A stretch of 64,000 bases of DNA from Candidatus Aminicenantota bacterium (GTDB taxonomy: Bacteria; Acidobacteriota; Aminicenantia; Aminicenantales; Aminicenantaceae): positions 1 through 64,000 of the forward strand of contig WVXO01000007.1 of the NCBI GenBank assembly GCA_011773465.1. Direction: 5' to 3'. A model generated the notes under the pieces. It did no database searches. It saw nothing but the letters and a program-made list of their open reading frames with translations, and had not been told where the DNA came from. Shown in pieces: positions 26,112 to 34,620 of this stretch. Position numbers and translations under genes: made by a program. How positions within the stretch are numbered: the first letter of the stretch is position 1; each line of letters begins with the position of its first letter.

Positions 26112-28052
26112 CGAACAGGTATTTTTGTTTGCCACTGCGGCATAAATATAGCTGGAACGGTGGACGTCAAAAAGGTCGCCAAGGAGCTTTCCAAGCACAA
26201 AGGAGTCGTCCACGCAGAAGATTACGTCTACGTCTGCTCTGATCCAGGTCAGAATATTATTATCAACGCCATAAAGGAAAAGAAGCTGGATAGCGTGGTT
26301 GTCGCCTGTTGTTCCCCAACGCTCCATGAGACAACCTTCAGGAATACATCCAAGTCAGCCGGACTCAATGCGTTCCAGTGTGAAATCGCTAATATCCGCG
26401 AACAGTGCAGCTGGGTCCATAAGGATATGGAGAAAGCCACCGACAAAGCTATAAGAATTACCAAGAGCACTGTGCAAAGAGTGCGAAGGAATGAATCTCT
26501 GGAGCCGATAAGCGTCCCTGTCACCAGGAAAGCTATGGTTATTGGGGGAGGAATAGCAGGCATTCAATCCGCATTGGACTTGGCCAACACTGGCTTCGAA
26601 GTCATTCTGGTAGAAAGAGCTCCTTCCATCGGGGGCCATATGATTCAGCTCTCTGAAACCTTTCCTACTCTCGACTGTTCCCAGTGTATCCTGACTCCGA
26701 AAATGGTGGAGGTTTCCAAACACCCCAAGATAAAACTCATGACCTACAGCGAAGTTCAAGATATCTCCGGGTATGTGGGAAATTTTAAAGTTAAAATTCT
26801 CAAAAAGCCCACCTATGTTGACCCGGACAAATGTACTCTCTGTGATGAATGCACCAAGGTCTGTCCAGTGGTCGTGCCTAACGAATTTGATCTCGGTTTA
26901 ACCGGACGGCGAGCGATTTATATTCCTTTTCCTCAGGCTATTCCAGCTACCTTTACTCTGGACATAAAATCCTGTCCAGGCCTCCTGCCGATTGCCTGCG
27001 GCAAGTGTGCAGATGTTTGCGAGCCAGATGCAATCGACTATGATATGAAACCTGAAATCGTGGAGGAAGAGGTGGGGGCTATCATCGTCGCCACTGGATA
27101 CGATCTGTACGAAAAAGAATTGTTGACTGAATACGGGTATGGAAAATACCCGGATGTCCTCGATGGACTTCAATTTGAAAGATTGCTCTCTGCCTCTGGA
27201 CCAACAATGGGAAAAATTCTCAGACCGTCAGACCACAAAGTACCCAAGGAGGTTGTCTTTATCCAATGCGCTGGTTCCCGTGATCCTGAACTTCACTGTG
27301 CTTACTGCTCAAAAATCTGCTGCATGTACACGGCCAAACATGCCATGCTTTACAAGCATCACGTTCATGATGGCCAGGCCTATGTTTTTTATATCGATAT
27401 CAGGTCAGGGGGAAAAGACTACGAGGAATTCGTCCAGAGAGCCGTAGAAAATGATGGAGTCCTCTACCTCAGAGGAAAGGTTTCAAAAATATTTGAGGAT
27501 AACGGTAAAATAAAAGTCTGGGGAGTGGATACCCTGACTGGAAAAGATATCGAGATCGATGCCGATATGGTGGTTCTGGCTACAGCCACGCGACCCTCGA
27601 AGGGAGCAGATGAACTTGCCAAAAAACTCAAAATCGCCATGGACAAGGATGGCTTTCTTGCCGAAGCGCATCCAAAGCTCAGACCCGTGGAGAGTGTTAC
27701 ATCTGGAATGTTCCTTGCAGGAGCAGCTCAGGCACCTAAAGACATTCCTGAAGCTGTGGCGCAAGCAAGCGGGGCTGCTGCCAAAGCTATCTCCATCTTA
27801 TCCCAGGACAGACTTTACCATGCTCCCACAGTAGCCAAGGTCAACATCAACCTCTGCACTGGCTGCGGAATGTGTGTTCAGGTCTGTCCTTATGATGCTC
27901 TCTCCCTCAAAGACGGCAAAGCCGAGGTGAATGAAGTTCTCTGCGAAGGATGCGGGACTTGTTCAGCCACCTGCTTGAGGGCAGCTATCCAGGTTAAAAA
28001 TATGACTCCTTTGCAAGTAAATGAAATGATAAAGGCATCACTCGGAGGCTAA
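26106..28052 (+). CDS. hdrA: Heterodisulfide reductase subunit A (HdrA-like), flavin-bifurcating type
   Basis: The 648-residue protein follows the HdrA layout. The N-terminal domain has CHCG (11-14), VCSDPGQ, ACCSPTLHE and NIREQCSWVH. The FAD Rossmann motif is VIGGGIAGIQSALDLA (about 143-158). An inserted ferredoxin domain has CTLCDECTKVCP and CGKCADVCEPDAI. The cluster motif HCAYCSKICC follows. Two C-terminal [4Fe-4S] motifs are CTGCGMCVQVCP and CEGCGTCSATC. HdrA carries the bifurcating FAD in methanogens and anaerobic bacteria. Here it should take electrons from FlxA/MvhD and split them between ferredoxin and HdrBC. It is followed by mvhD/flxD after 3 bases. Confidence 0.93.
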   Translation: MKRTGIFVCHCGINIAGTVDVKKVAKELSKHKGVVHAEDYVYVCSDPGQNIIINAIKEKKLDSVVVACCSPTLHETTFRNTSKSAGLNAFQCEIANIREQCSWVHKDMEKATDKAIRITKSTVQRVRRNESLEPISVPVTRKAMVIGGGIAGIQSALDLANTGFEVILVERAPSIGGHMIQLSETFPTLDCSQCILTPKMVEVSKHPKIKLMTYSEVQDISGYVGNFKVKILKKPTYVDPDKCTLCDECTKVCPVVVPNEFDLGLTGRRAIYIPFPQAIPATFTLDIKSCPGLLPIACGKCADVCEPDAIDYDMKPEIVEEEVGAIIVATGYDLYEKELLTEYGYGKYPDVLDGLQFERLLSASGPTMGKILRPSDHKVPKEVVFIQCAGSRDPELHCAYCSKICCMYTAKHAMLYKHHVHDGQAYVFYIDIRSGGKDYEEFVQRAVENDGVLYLRGKVSKIFEDNGKIKVWGVDTLTGKDIEIDADMVVLATATRPSKGADELAKKLKIAMDKDGFLAEAHPKLRPVESVTSGMFLAGAAQAPKDIPEAVAQASGAAAKAISILSQDRLYHAPTVAKVNINLCTGCGMCVQVCPYDALSLKDGKAEVNEVLCEGCGTCSATCLRAAIQVKNMTPLQVNEMIKASLGG

Positions 28053-28055
28053 AAA

Positions 28056-28478
28056 GTGGCAGAAGAATTTGAACCAAAAATAGTTGCTTTTCTTTGTAAG
28101 TGGTGTTCCTCAGCCGGAAGCGATCTGGCTGGAGTCTCCCGCATGGAATATCCATCCAATGTTATACCCATTACTGTCATGTGCTCGGGGAGCGTCTCCC
28201 CTCTCTATATATTCTCTGCTTTTAACAAAGGGGCAGACGGAGTCCTCGTTTCAGGCTGTCATCCGGGCGATTGCCACTACATCAAGGGCAACTTCTATGC
28301 GCGTCGCAGAATTGCCTTGGTCAAGAAGCTTTTAGAGTATGTTGGCCTTGAGCCTCAACGTTTCCAGATGTCGTGGGTTTCGGCGGCAGAAGGAATAAAA
28401 TATACTCAAGTCATCAAAGATTTCGTCCAAGAACTCAAACCCCTCGGCCCTCAAAAAAAACTGAGGAGAATTCAATAA
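28056..28478 (+). CDS. mvhD: MvhD/FlxD-type electron-transfer subunit
   Basis: The 140-residue MvhD-domain protein starts at a GTG. Motifs are VAFLCKWCSSAGSDLAG (residues 9-25), PITVMCSGSVSPLYIFSAFNKGADGVLVSGCHPGDCHYIKGN and a C-terminal SAAEGIKYTQVI. The cysteines bind a [2Fe-2S] cluster that links hydrogenase, formate dehydrogenase or Flx to HdrA. Its presence indicates that an external donor module (here FlxA-C) feeds HdrA. It overlaps the next start (TAATG). Confidence 0.92.
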   Translation: MAEEFEPKIVAFLCKWCSSAGSDLAGVSRMEYPSNVIPITVMCSGSVSPLYIFSAFNKGADGVLVSGCHPGDCHYIKGNFYARRRIALVKKLLEYVGLEPQRFQMSWVSAAEGIKYTQVIKDFVQELKPLGPQKKLRRIQ

Positions 28479-29509
28479 TGGTAAACCTCGAAGAGCTCAA
28501 AAAAGAAGCAAGCCAAATCTTGAAAGAAGGAAAAGTCAAATATATCATCGGCCTCCAAAGCAGCTCAAATGGCCTGCTTCCAGTACCGGCCTTCATAAAA
28601 AATCCTGAAGACGTCGAGAAGCTGGTCTGGAATCCAGCCTGTGTATATAACCTAACACTCTTTCTCCGCGATGAAAAAAGAAGAAAAGCAAAGGAAAAGG
28701 AACCTGATGAGAAACCTGTAGGAATAATTGTGAAAGGATGTGACAGCAGAGCAATCAATGTCTTGCTTCAAGAAGAATTTATCAAAAGAGATGATGTTTA
28801 TATATTAGGAATCTCCTGCGAAAACACCGGAGTTCTCGATGAGAAAAAGCTTGCCAAAAAACTAAAAGGGAAAAAAGCTGAAAAAGTTGAGTTTGGCGAA
28901 AAGGATGATTTTGTTATCACTACAGAAGATGGAAAGATAAAAATTGCCGCGCAAGAGGTGCTTTCTGAGAGATGCCTTGAATGCAAAGCTCATTTTCCAG
29001 TCATCTATGATGTCTTAATCGGAGAAAAAACCAAACGAAATATAGAAAATCCTTTTAAGTCTCTGGAGAGAATCGAATCTTTACCTCCTGAGGAAAGATG
29101 GAAATTCTGGAAGGAGCAGATTGACAAATGCATTCGATGCTATGCCTGCCGGTCTGTTTGCCCGATGTGCTATTGTGATGAATGCGTCGTCGATACCATA
29201 AGTTTTGTTGTAACTCCAGACACTCCTGCCGAAGAAAAGGCCCAAAAAATAAAATGGCTGGAAAAATCACCCGTCTCTTCAGAGAATTTTGTCTATCACT
29301 TTGTCCGAGCCATCCATCTTACTGGACGCTGCATTGACTGTGGAGAATGCGAAAGAGTCTGCCCTCTGGATATTCCCATAAGGTTCTTGAACAAGAAATT
29401 GGAAAAAGAAGCCAAAGAGCTTTTTGACTATGAAGCGGGCTTTGATCCTGATCAACCTTCTCTTGTCTCGAGCTTTAAGGATGAAGACCCGGAAGACTTT
29501 ATAAGGTAA
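28478..29509 (+). CDS. FrhB-like iron-sulfur subunit (FlxC-type)
   Basis: I chose ATG 28478 (MVNLEELKKEAS), which overlaps the mvhD stop by one base; an in-frame ATG at 28373 lies inside mvhD. The 343-residue product has an FrhB-like N-terminal half (VGIIVKGCDSRAINVLLQEEFI...ILGISCENTGVLD) with CLECKAH. The C-terminal half has two [4Fe-4S] motifs: CIRCYACRSVCPMCYCDEC (about 217-235) and CIDCGECERVCP (about 288-299). This matches the iron-sulfur subunits accompanying HdrABC in FlxABCD-HdrABC complexes. The exact Flx letter is uncertain. Confidence 0.8.
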   Translation: MVNLEELKKEASQILKEGKVKYIIGLQSSSNGLLPVPAFIKNPEDVEKLVWNPACVYNLTLFLRDEKRRKAKEKEPDEKPVGIIVKGCDSRAINVLLQEEFIKRDDVYILGISCENTGVLDEKKLAKKLKGKKAEKVEFGEKDDFVITTEDGKIKIAAQEVLSERCLECKAHFPVIYDVLIGEKTKRNIENPFKSLERIESLPPEERWKFWKEQIDKCIRCYACRSVCPMCYCDECVVDTISFVVTPDTPAEEKAQKIKWLEKSPVSSENFVYHFVRAIHLTGRCIDCGECERVCPLDIPIRFLNKKLEKEAKELFDYEAGFDPDQPSLVSSFKDEDPEDFIR

Positions 29510-29513
29510 ATAA

Positions 29514-30554
29514 ATGGAAAAAGTGCTGTTAAAAAAAGCCTTACCCCAGTGGGTGAAGAAGCTTGAATCTTACACAATATATTCCCCACAAGAAGAAGGC
29601 GATTTCTGGAATTACGAAGTTATCAAGAATGCTGAAATCATAGACCTGGATTATCTCAACACTGTCCTCTCTCCAAAAAAAATCATTTTTCCTCAAAGAG
29701 AAGTGCTCTTTGAGTTCAGCACTTCAAACGAAGACGAGCTCAAAGTTAAAGAGATTCTTCCTGAGGAGAGGCCAGCTGTTATCTTCGGCGTGAGACCCTG
29801 CGATGGAAAAGCTCTTACTCTTACAGATAAGGTTTTTGGCGGCGATTTTAAAGATCCTTACTACTGGAAAAGAAGAAACTCAACAACCCTTGTTGGACTC
29901 ACCTGTAATACACCTCCTTCATCAAACTGCTTCTGTCTCTCGGTTGATGGCTCCCCTCATTCTAAAGAAGGCCTGGATATTTTGATGACTGACTTAGGAG
30001 ATAAATACTACGCAGAATCTTTCACAAAAAAAGGAGACGAGCTCCTGAATTCAGCCAAGGCCCTCTTCAAAAGCCCAACAGCCAAGGACAAGAAAGACTT
30101 GGAAAAAATTAAGGCCGAATCCAAGAAGAAAATCAAACGGCAGATCAAAGCAACAGAGAAAATTCCAGCCAAGCTCAAAGATATGTTCGCCTCACCATTC
30201 TGGGATGATGAGTCTTTAAGTTGCATTCGGTGCGGCATCTGCACCTATCTCTGCCCAACCTGCCACTGCTTTGATATGAATGATGAAGTCACCTCTTCTT
30301 CTCCGATCAAAGGAGAAAGGGTGAGGACTTGGGACAACTGTCAGTTCCCTGATTTTACAATGCATTCTTCAGGACACAACCCAAGGCCTGATAAGGCCTC
30401 ACGGTTGAGACAGAGAATCCTTCATAAGTTTCAGTATTTTGTCGAACTTTACAAAAATTACCAATGCATAGGCTGCGGAAGGTGCATTTCGAAATGCCCT
30501 GTCGGCATAGATATCATAGAAGTTCTCGAAAAGGCGAGAGATTATGGATCATAA
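29514..30554 (+). CDS. 4Fe-4S dicluster subunit (FlxB/AsrA/HydB-like)
   Basis: The 346-residue protein resembles the beta subunits of sulfhydrogenase and anaerobic sulfite reductase (AsrA). It has a domain with VIFGVRPCDGKALTLTDKVFGGDFKDPYYWKRR (about 88-120) and LVGLTCNTPPSSNCFCLSVDGSP. Two [4Fe-4S] motifs follow: CIRCGICTYLCPTCHC (about 238-253) and CIGCGRCISKCP (about 321-332). It pairs with the downstream FAD/NAD subunit, which it overlaps by 11 bases, and should carry electrons from FlxA towards FlxD/HdrA. Confidence 0.82.
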   Translation: MEKVLLKKALPQWVKKLESYTIYSPQEEGDFWNYEVIKNAEIIDLDYLNTVLSPKKIIFPQREVLFEFSTSNEDELKVKEILPEERPAVIFGVRPCDGKALTLTDKVFGGDFKDPYYWKRRNSTTLVGLTCNTPPSSNCFCLSVDGSPHSKEGLDILMTDLGDKYYAESFTKKGDELLNSAKALFKSPTAKDKKDLEKIKAESKKKIKRQIKATEKIPAKLKDMFASPFWDDESLSCIRCGICTYLCPTCHCFDMNDEVTSSSPIKGERVRTWDNCQFPDFTMHSSGHNPRPDKASRLRQRILHKFQYFVELYKNYQCIGCGRCISKCPVGIDIIEVLEKARDYGS

Positions 30555-31368
30555 TACCTATATTCCAAAACTGGCAAAGATAATCGAAATAAAAGAAGAA
30601 GTGGGCGGGGCAAGGCCTATCAAGACTTTCAGGACTCAGTTTCTGAACGTGAATGATTTCTCATTCCGTTCTGGACAGTGTGCCATGCTTTCTGTGTTCG
30701 GTAGAGGAGAATCAATGATCTCCATCTCCTCTTCCCCTCTTATGAAGGATTACCTCCAGTTTAGCATTTTGAAGATGGGAAGAGTAACTTCATCCCTTCA
30801 TGAAATGCAGGTCGGGGACGTCATCGGAATAAGAGGGCCTTACGGCAACAGCTTCCCCGTAGAAGACTGGAAAGGAAAAAATATCATCTTTATCGGTGGG
30901 GGGATTGGCTTGGCTCCTATCTGGTCTGTCCTCAACACGGCTCTGGGCAAAAAAGGAGACTATAGAGACCTTATGCTGATTTACGGTGCCAGAACGTCCA
31001 AAGACCTGGTGTTTAAGGAAGAGCTGGAAGAGCTTAAGAAGAAAATGCCCGTCCATCTTTCGATAGATGTCGAGGAACCAGAATGGAAGGAGTTTGTCGG
31101 ATTCGTTCCTCAGAATGTAACAGACAAAAATCCTTCCCCCAAAAATGCTATTGCAGTCACTTGTGGACCCCCGATCATGATCAAATTCGTCATCAAAGCC
31201 CTCGAGGAACTCGGGTTTAAGGACGAACAGATCTACACAACTGTCGAGAATAAAATGAAATGCGGTATCGGAAAATGCGGAAGATGCAACATCGGCTTTC
31301 ACTATGTTTGTAAAGATGGCCCTGTCTACTCATGGGCCGAGCTTAAAAAATTACCACAGGAATATTAA
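30544..31368 (+). CDS. flxA: FAD/NAD(P)-binding oxidoreductase (FlxA/AsrB/HydG-like)
   Basis: The 274-residue ferredoxin-reductase-family protein has an FAD domain (FRSGQCAMLSVFGRGESMISISSSP, with RxxS-like flavin contacts). The NAD(P) domain follows: GKNIIFIGGGIGLAPIWSVLN near 115, LIYGARTSKDLVFKEEL and AVTCGPPIMIKFVIKALEELG. A C-terminal cluster motif MKCGIGKCGRCNIGFHYVCKDGPVY binds [2Fe-2S], as in PyrK. It should oxidise NAD(P)H (or reduce NAD(P)+), which makes the whole Hdr complex nucleotide-linked rather than H2- or formate-linked. No hydrogenase or formate dehydrogenase gene is adjacent. Confidence 0.88.
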   Translation: MDHNTYIPKLAKIIEIKEEVGGARPIKTFRTQFLNVNDFSFRSGQCAMLSVFGRGESMISISSSPLMKDYLQFSILKMGRVTSSLHEMQVGDVIGIRGPYGNSFPVEDWKGKNIIFIGGGIGLAPIWSVLNTALGKKGDYRDLMLIYGARTSKDLVFKEELEELKKKMPVHLSIDVEEPEWKEFVGFVPQNVTDKNPSPKNAIAVTCGPPIMIKFVIKALEELGFKDEQIYTTVENKMKCGIGKCGRCNIGFHYVCKDGPVYSWAELKKLPQEY

Positions 31369-31395
31369 CAGGAATATTAAAGGGAGATATTGACG

Positions 31396-32139
31396 ATGGC
31401 AACAAAGAAACCAGCTAAAAAGATGCCCGTAAAAGGGGCCAAAGCTAAATCTGCAAAAAAGACTACAAATAAAGAAATGGTTACAGTATTCATCATGGGC
31501 AAGGCCCATAAAGTACCGGCTGAAGCAACAATAATGGGAGCCATCGAGTACTCAGGTTATCAGATAATAAGAGGCGCAGGATGTAGAGAGGGTTTCTGCG
31601 GTGCTTGTGCCACTGTCTACCGCCTTCCTGACGATTACAAGATTTACACAGGCCTGGCGTGCACAACTCTCGTTAAAGACGGAATGTGGCTTTCCCAGCT
31701 TCCGGCTATTCCTGCCCAAAGGCCTGTTTATGATATCAACAAGATAGAGGCGAATGTCGCAACTTTTCAAAAGCTCTACCCTGAAGTTTTTCGCTGTGTG
31801 GCCTGTAACACCTGTACAAAAGCCTGTCCCCAGGACCTGGAAGTCATGGATTATATCCAGGCCGCTATCCGTGGTGATATAGAAAAAGTCATGGACCTTT
31901 CCTTTGACTGTCTCTCCTGCGGCATGTGCGCTATTAGGTGCCCGGCGGAAATAGTCCAGTACAACGTGGGACTGCTGGCAAGGAGGCTCTATGGAAAATA
32001 CCTCACCAAGGAGAGCAAACAGCTTAAGAAAAGAATAAAAGAAGTCAAAGAACATAAATACGATAAAGAGTACCAAGAATTCATGAAGATGAAAAAAGAA
32101 AACCTGAAAAAGAAATACTATGAAAGAGACATCGAATAA
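31396..32139 (+). CDS. Fumarate reductase/succinate dehydrogenase-type iron-sulfur subunit
   Basis: I prefer ATG 31396 (8 bases after AGGGAG) to a TTG six bases upstream, giving 247 residues. After a Lys/Ala-rich leader (about 1-28) comes a [2Fe-2S] domain with CREGFCGAC (about 61-69) and a later Cys at GLACTT. Two [4Fe-4S] motifs follow, CVACNTCTKACP and CLSCGMCAIRCP, and a charged helical tail (about 205-247). It resembles SdhB/FrdB and the N-terminal half of archaeal TfrB, but it lacks the CCG domains fused in TfrB; those are supplied here by HdrB. It sits next to the flavoprotein gene. Confidence 0.82.
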   Translation: MATKKPAKKMPVKGAKAKSAKKTTNKEMVTVFIMGKAHKVPAEATIMGAIEYSGYQIIRGAGCREGFCGACATVYRLPDDYKIYTGLACTTLVKDGMWLSQLPAIPAQRPVYDINKIEANVATFQKLYPEVFRCVACNTCTKACPQDLEVMDYIQAAIRGDIEKVMDLSFDCLSCGMCAIRCPAEIVQYNVGLLARRLYGKYLTKESKQLKKRIKEVKEHKYDKEYQEFMKMKKENLKKKYYERDIE

Positions 32140-32151
32140 AAGGAGCATCAG

Positions 32152-33819
32152 ATGTATCCAGAATACATGAATGAATCACTGGAAAAAGTCGCTAAGTCCC
32201 GCAACAAAAGGTTTGAGCTTGAAAAATCAGGAGAACCTGTTTTTCCTCCCATGAATGCTGAAGAAAGGGAGCAAGTCCTCAATAAGTTTCATCCTGACTA
32301 TAAAGCTGAAGCAAGACGCAAAATCCATATAGGCCAGAATAAAGGGGAGAAACTTACTACCGAAGTGGCTGATATGCTGGAATCTCATTCCAGGATCAAG
32401 CCCGAGCTTTTCGACTTGACCCAGCCTGAGTATGAAACAGACATCTTGATCATTGGTGGAGGCGGCGCAGGCTGTGCAGCTGCCATAATTGGCATGGAAA
32501 ACGGAGCTAAATCAATCATTTCTACCAAACTCCGCCTAGGGGATTCAAACTCCATGATGTCGCAGGGAGGCATGCAGGCAGCCGTTACTTCTCAAGACTC
32601 CCCGACCACGCACTATCTGGACGCTATTGGCGGGGGCCATTTTGATAACAAGCCTGATCTCGTTCGAGCCCTCACTGAGGATGGACCTGAGGTGGTCAAG
32701 TGGCTTGAAAATTTAGGAGTTGTCTGGGATAAAAATGAAGACGGCTCGTTACAGGTATTACATGGAGGAGGAACGTCCAGAAAAAGGATGCATTCCTGTC
32801 GCGATTATACAGGCGCAATTATCATGAGGACATTGATGGATGTAGTAAGAAATCATCCCGATAAAATCACATTCCTCGAATTTATGCCCACAGTCGAGCT
32901 CATTCTGGATAATAAGGGACGATGTGCGGGCGGAATTCTGTACAACCTCGAAACAGAAGAATATTTTACAGTCAAAGCCAAGGCGACGATCATCACCACA
33001 GGAGGCTACGGGCGACTTCATATAAGAGGATATGACACGACCAATCATTACGGAGCTACCGGTGATGGCCTTGTCATCGCTTACCGGGCAGGAGCCAAGC
33101 TCCTCTACATGGACTCTGTTCAGTATCATCCCACTGGCTCAGTCTTTCCTGAACAGATTGCTGGCTTCTTGATCACTGAAAAGATCAGAGGAGCTGGCGG
33201 GCAGCCTCTCAATAAACACGGCGAACTATTTGTATTTCCACGGGAGCCCAGGGATGTTGAGAGTTCAGCCTTCATCAGAGAATGCCTTGAAAGAAATAAC
33301 GGCGTCGAAACTCCGAGCGGCCGGCTCGGTGTCTGGCTCGACTCCCCTCTTATCGAGATGCTCCAAGGTGAAGGATATATAAATAAGAATTTCCCGGCTA
33401 TGCACCGTCAGTTTATCCGTTACGGAATTGACATTACCAAAGAACCTATGCTCGTCTATCCCTCCCTTCATTACCAAAATGGTGGAATCGAGATAAACGA
33501 AAGATGTGAAACAAACATTCCTGGCCTTTATGTGGCTGGGGAGACCTCGGGCGGAGTTCATGGAAGGAATCGGCTTATGGGAAATTCAGTTCTGGATTAT
33601 AATGTTTTTGGACGCCGCGCCGGGAAATACGCCGCTAAATATGTTAAATCTGTGAAGCTTGGTCCGCTAACATTAGAGCATATCTCGAATTATGAGAATG
33701 AACTGAAAAAGGCGAAAATCAAAACAGACCGCATTGCGCCAGTTCTTCTGCCATCTTATACCCCCGAAGATGTACGGAAGCGCCAGCTAACCGCCCACTA
33801 CCAAGGAACTCTAAGATAA
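32152..33819 (+). CDS. Fumarate reductase/succinate dehydrogenase-type flavoprotein
   Basis: The 555-residue protein has the FAD motif DILIIGGGGAGCAAAIIGMENG (about 98-119), GDSNSMMSQGGMQAA, HGGGTSRKRMH, TTNHYGATGDGLVIAYRAGAKL and QYHPTG. The capping/active region YPSLHYQNGGIEI leads to GLYVAGETSGGVHGRNRLMGNSVLDYNVFGRRAG. The substrate His/Arg positions of FrdA/SdhA seem preserved. It has a 95-residue N-terminal extension and a short C-terminal domain. No SdhC/D-type membrane anchor is encoded nearby and neither subunit has a signal peptide, so a soluble cytoplasmic fumarate reductase (TfrA-like) is likely. It is the last gene of the cluster. Confidence 0.87.
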   Translation: MYPEYMNESLEKVAKSRNKRFELEKSGEPVFPPMNAEEREQVLNKFHPDYKAEARRKIHIGQNKGEKLTTEVADMLESHSRIKPELFDLTQPEYETDILIIGGGGAGCAAAIIGMENGAKSIISTKLRLGDSNSMMSQGGMQAAVTSQDSPTTHYLDAIGGGHFDNKPDLVRALTEDGPEVVKWLENLGVVWDKNEDGSLQVLHGGGTSRKRMHSCRDYTGAIIMRTLMDVVRNHPDKITFLEFMPTVELILDNKGRCAGGILYNLETEEYFTVKAKATIITTGGYGRLHIRGYDTTNHYGATGDGLVIAYRAGAKLLYMDSVQYHPTGSVFPEQIAGFLITEKIRGAGGQPLNKHGELFVFPREPRDVESSAFIRECLERNNGVETPSGRLGVWLDSPLIEMLQGEGYINKNFPAMHRQFIRYGIDITKEPMLVYPSLHYQNGGIEINERCETNIPGLYVAGETSGGVHGRNRLMGNSVLDYNVFGRRAGKYAAKYVKSVKLGPLTLEHISNYENELKKAKIKTDRIAPVLLPSYTPEDVRKRQLTAHYQGTLR

Positions 33820-34086
33820 GAACCGTCCCGCAATAATCCCTTTCCATTAGCAGCCTGGATAGGGACCTTCCCTAAGGAATATCCTTTAATTCATCAACTC
33901 AATAACCATTATTAATAGGCGTTATCATTCTTGTCAAGATAGGCACATTCCTAAAAGTTCCGCTGCTTAACATCAACAGCACCAAGACCTTATCAATGGG
34001 CTTATCTGTATATAAATATTCGAAGGATGGTACTTTAGATGATAATGTCCCCCTTTTACAGCAGAGAAAGCAAATTTCCCAAAAAA

Positions 34087-34620
34087 TTAAGTGCCGCTGC
34101 TGGAGCCAATCCTTGGATACCGTATCCAGTTGCCATTCCACATGATCAAATCTTTATCGAAATCCGAAATGGAGAAGACCTGAAAGATTCCAGCTCCATA
34201 TGAACTCTCATCGAAAGTAAAACTTTCTTGTCTTTTATCACGTTCAAAAGAAGCCACTAAAAAATCATCGGCTAGAGCGCCAGAAATTCCATATTCTGAC
34301 GCAGCCGTACCGCACCACACTCGGTAACCAGTTCCCCACTTGTCATTGATGGGGAGAGTTTTGATATAAAAAGGCGAGAGTGCATTAGAGAAAGCTGAAC
34401 TGCCATCATAAGTGCCATCTTGAGTAGAGGTGCTTCCATTATCAGCAACATAGTCTGTAATAGCCACAGATATGGTTCTAATGTCTCTCATAGTGGCTTT
34501 CTGTTTGCTTTTATGGATTGCTGTAAGGGCATTAGGAATAAACATAGCAACAAGAATGCCAAGAACAGCAACTGCGATAAGTAGCTCAATGAGAGTAAAG
34601 CCTCTTATCTTTTTTTTCAT
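34087..34620 (-). CDS. Type IV pilin / GspG-like pseudopilin
   Basis: The start is set at 34620 (MKKKIRGFTLIELL) behind a GA-rich Shine-Dalgarno, giving 177 residues. The prepilin cleavage motif is RG-FTLIELLIAVAVLGILVAMFIPNALT, with Glu at position +5. The globular part contains a GspG-like core (IRTISVAITDYVADNG, LPINDKWGTGYRVW). No other pilus or secretion genes flank it, so it is an orphan that must use an assembly machine encoded elsewhere. Two PilZ genes lie nearby on the other strand. Confidence 0.88.
   Translation of the reverse strand: MKKKIRGFTLIELLIAVAVLGILVAMFIPNALTAIHKSKQKATMRDIRTISVAITDYVADNGSTSTQDGTYDGSSAFSNALSPFYIKTLPINDKWGTGYRVWCGTAASEYGISGALADDFLVASFERDKRQESFTFDESSYGAGIFQVFSISDFDKDLIMWNGNWIRYPRIGSSSGT

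Noticed and set aside
28373-28478. Upstream extension of the FlxC-like gene to ATG 28373
   Set aside because: The 35 extra residues lie in another frame of mvhD and look like shadow translation; TAATG at 28476-28480 gives a coupled start.
33899-34141. 80-residue minus-strand ORF next to the pilin
   Set aside because: Overlaps the 3' end of the pilin gene in another frame and has no family features.
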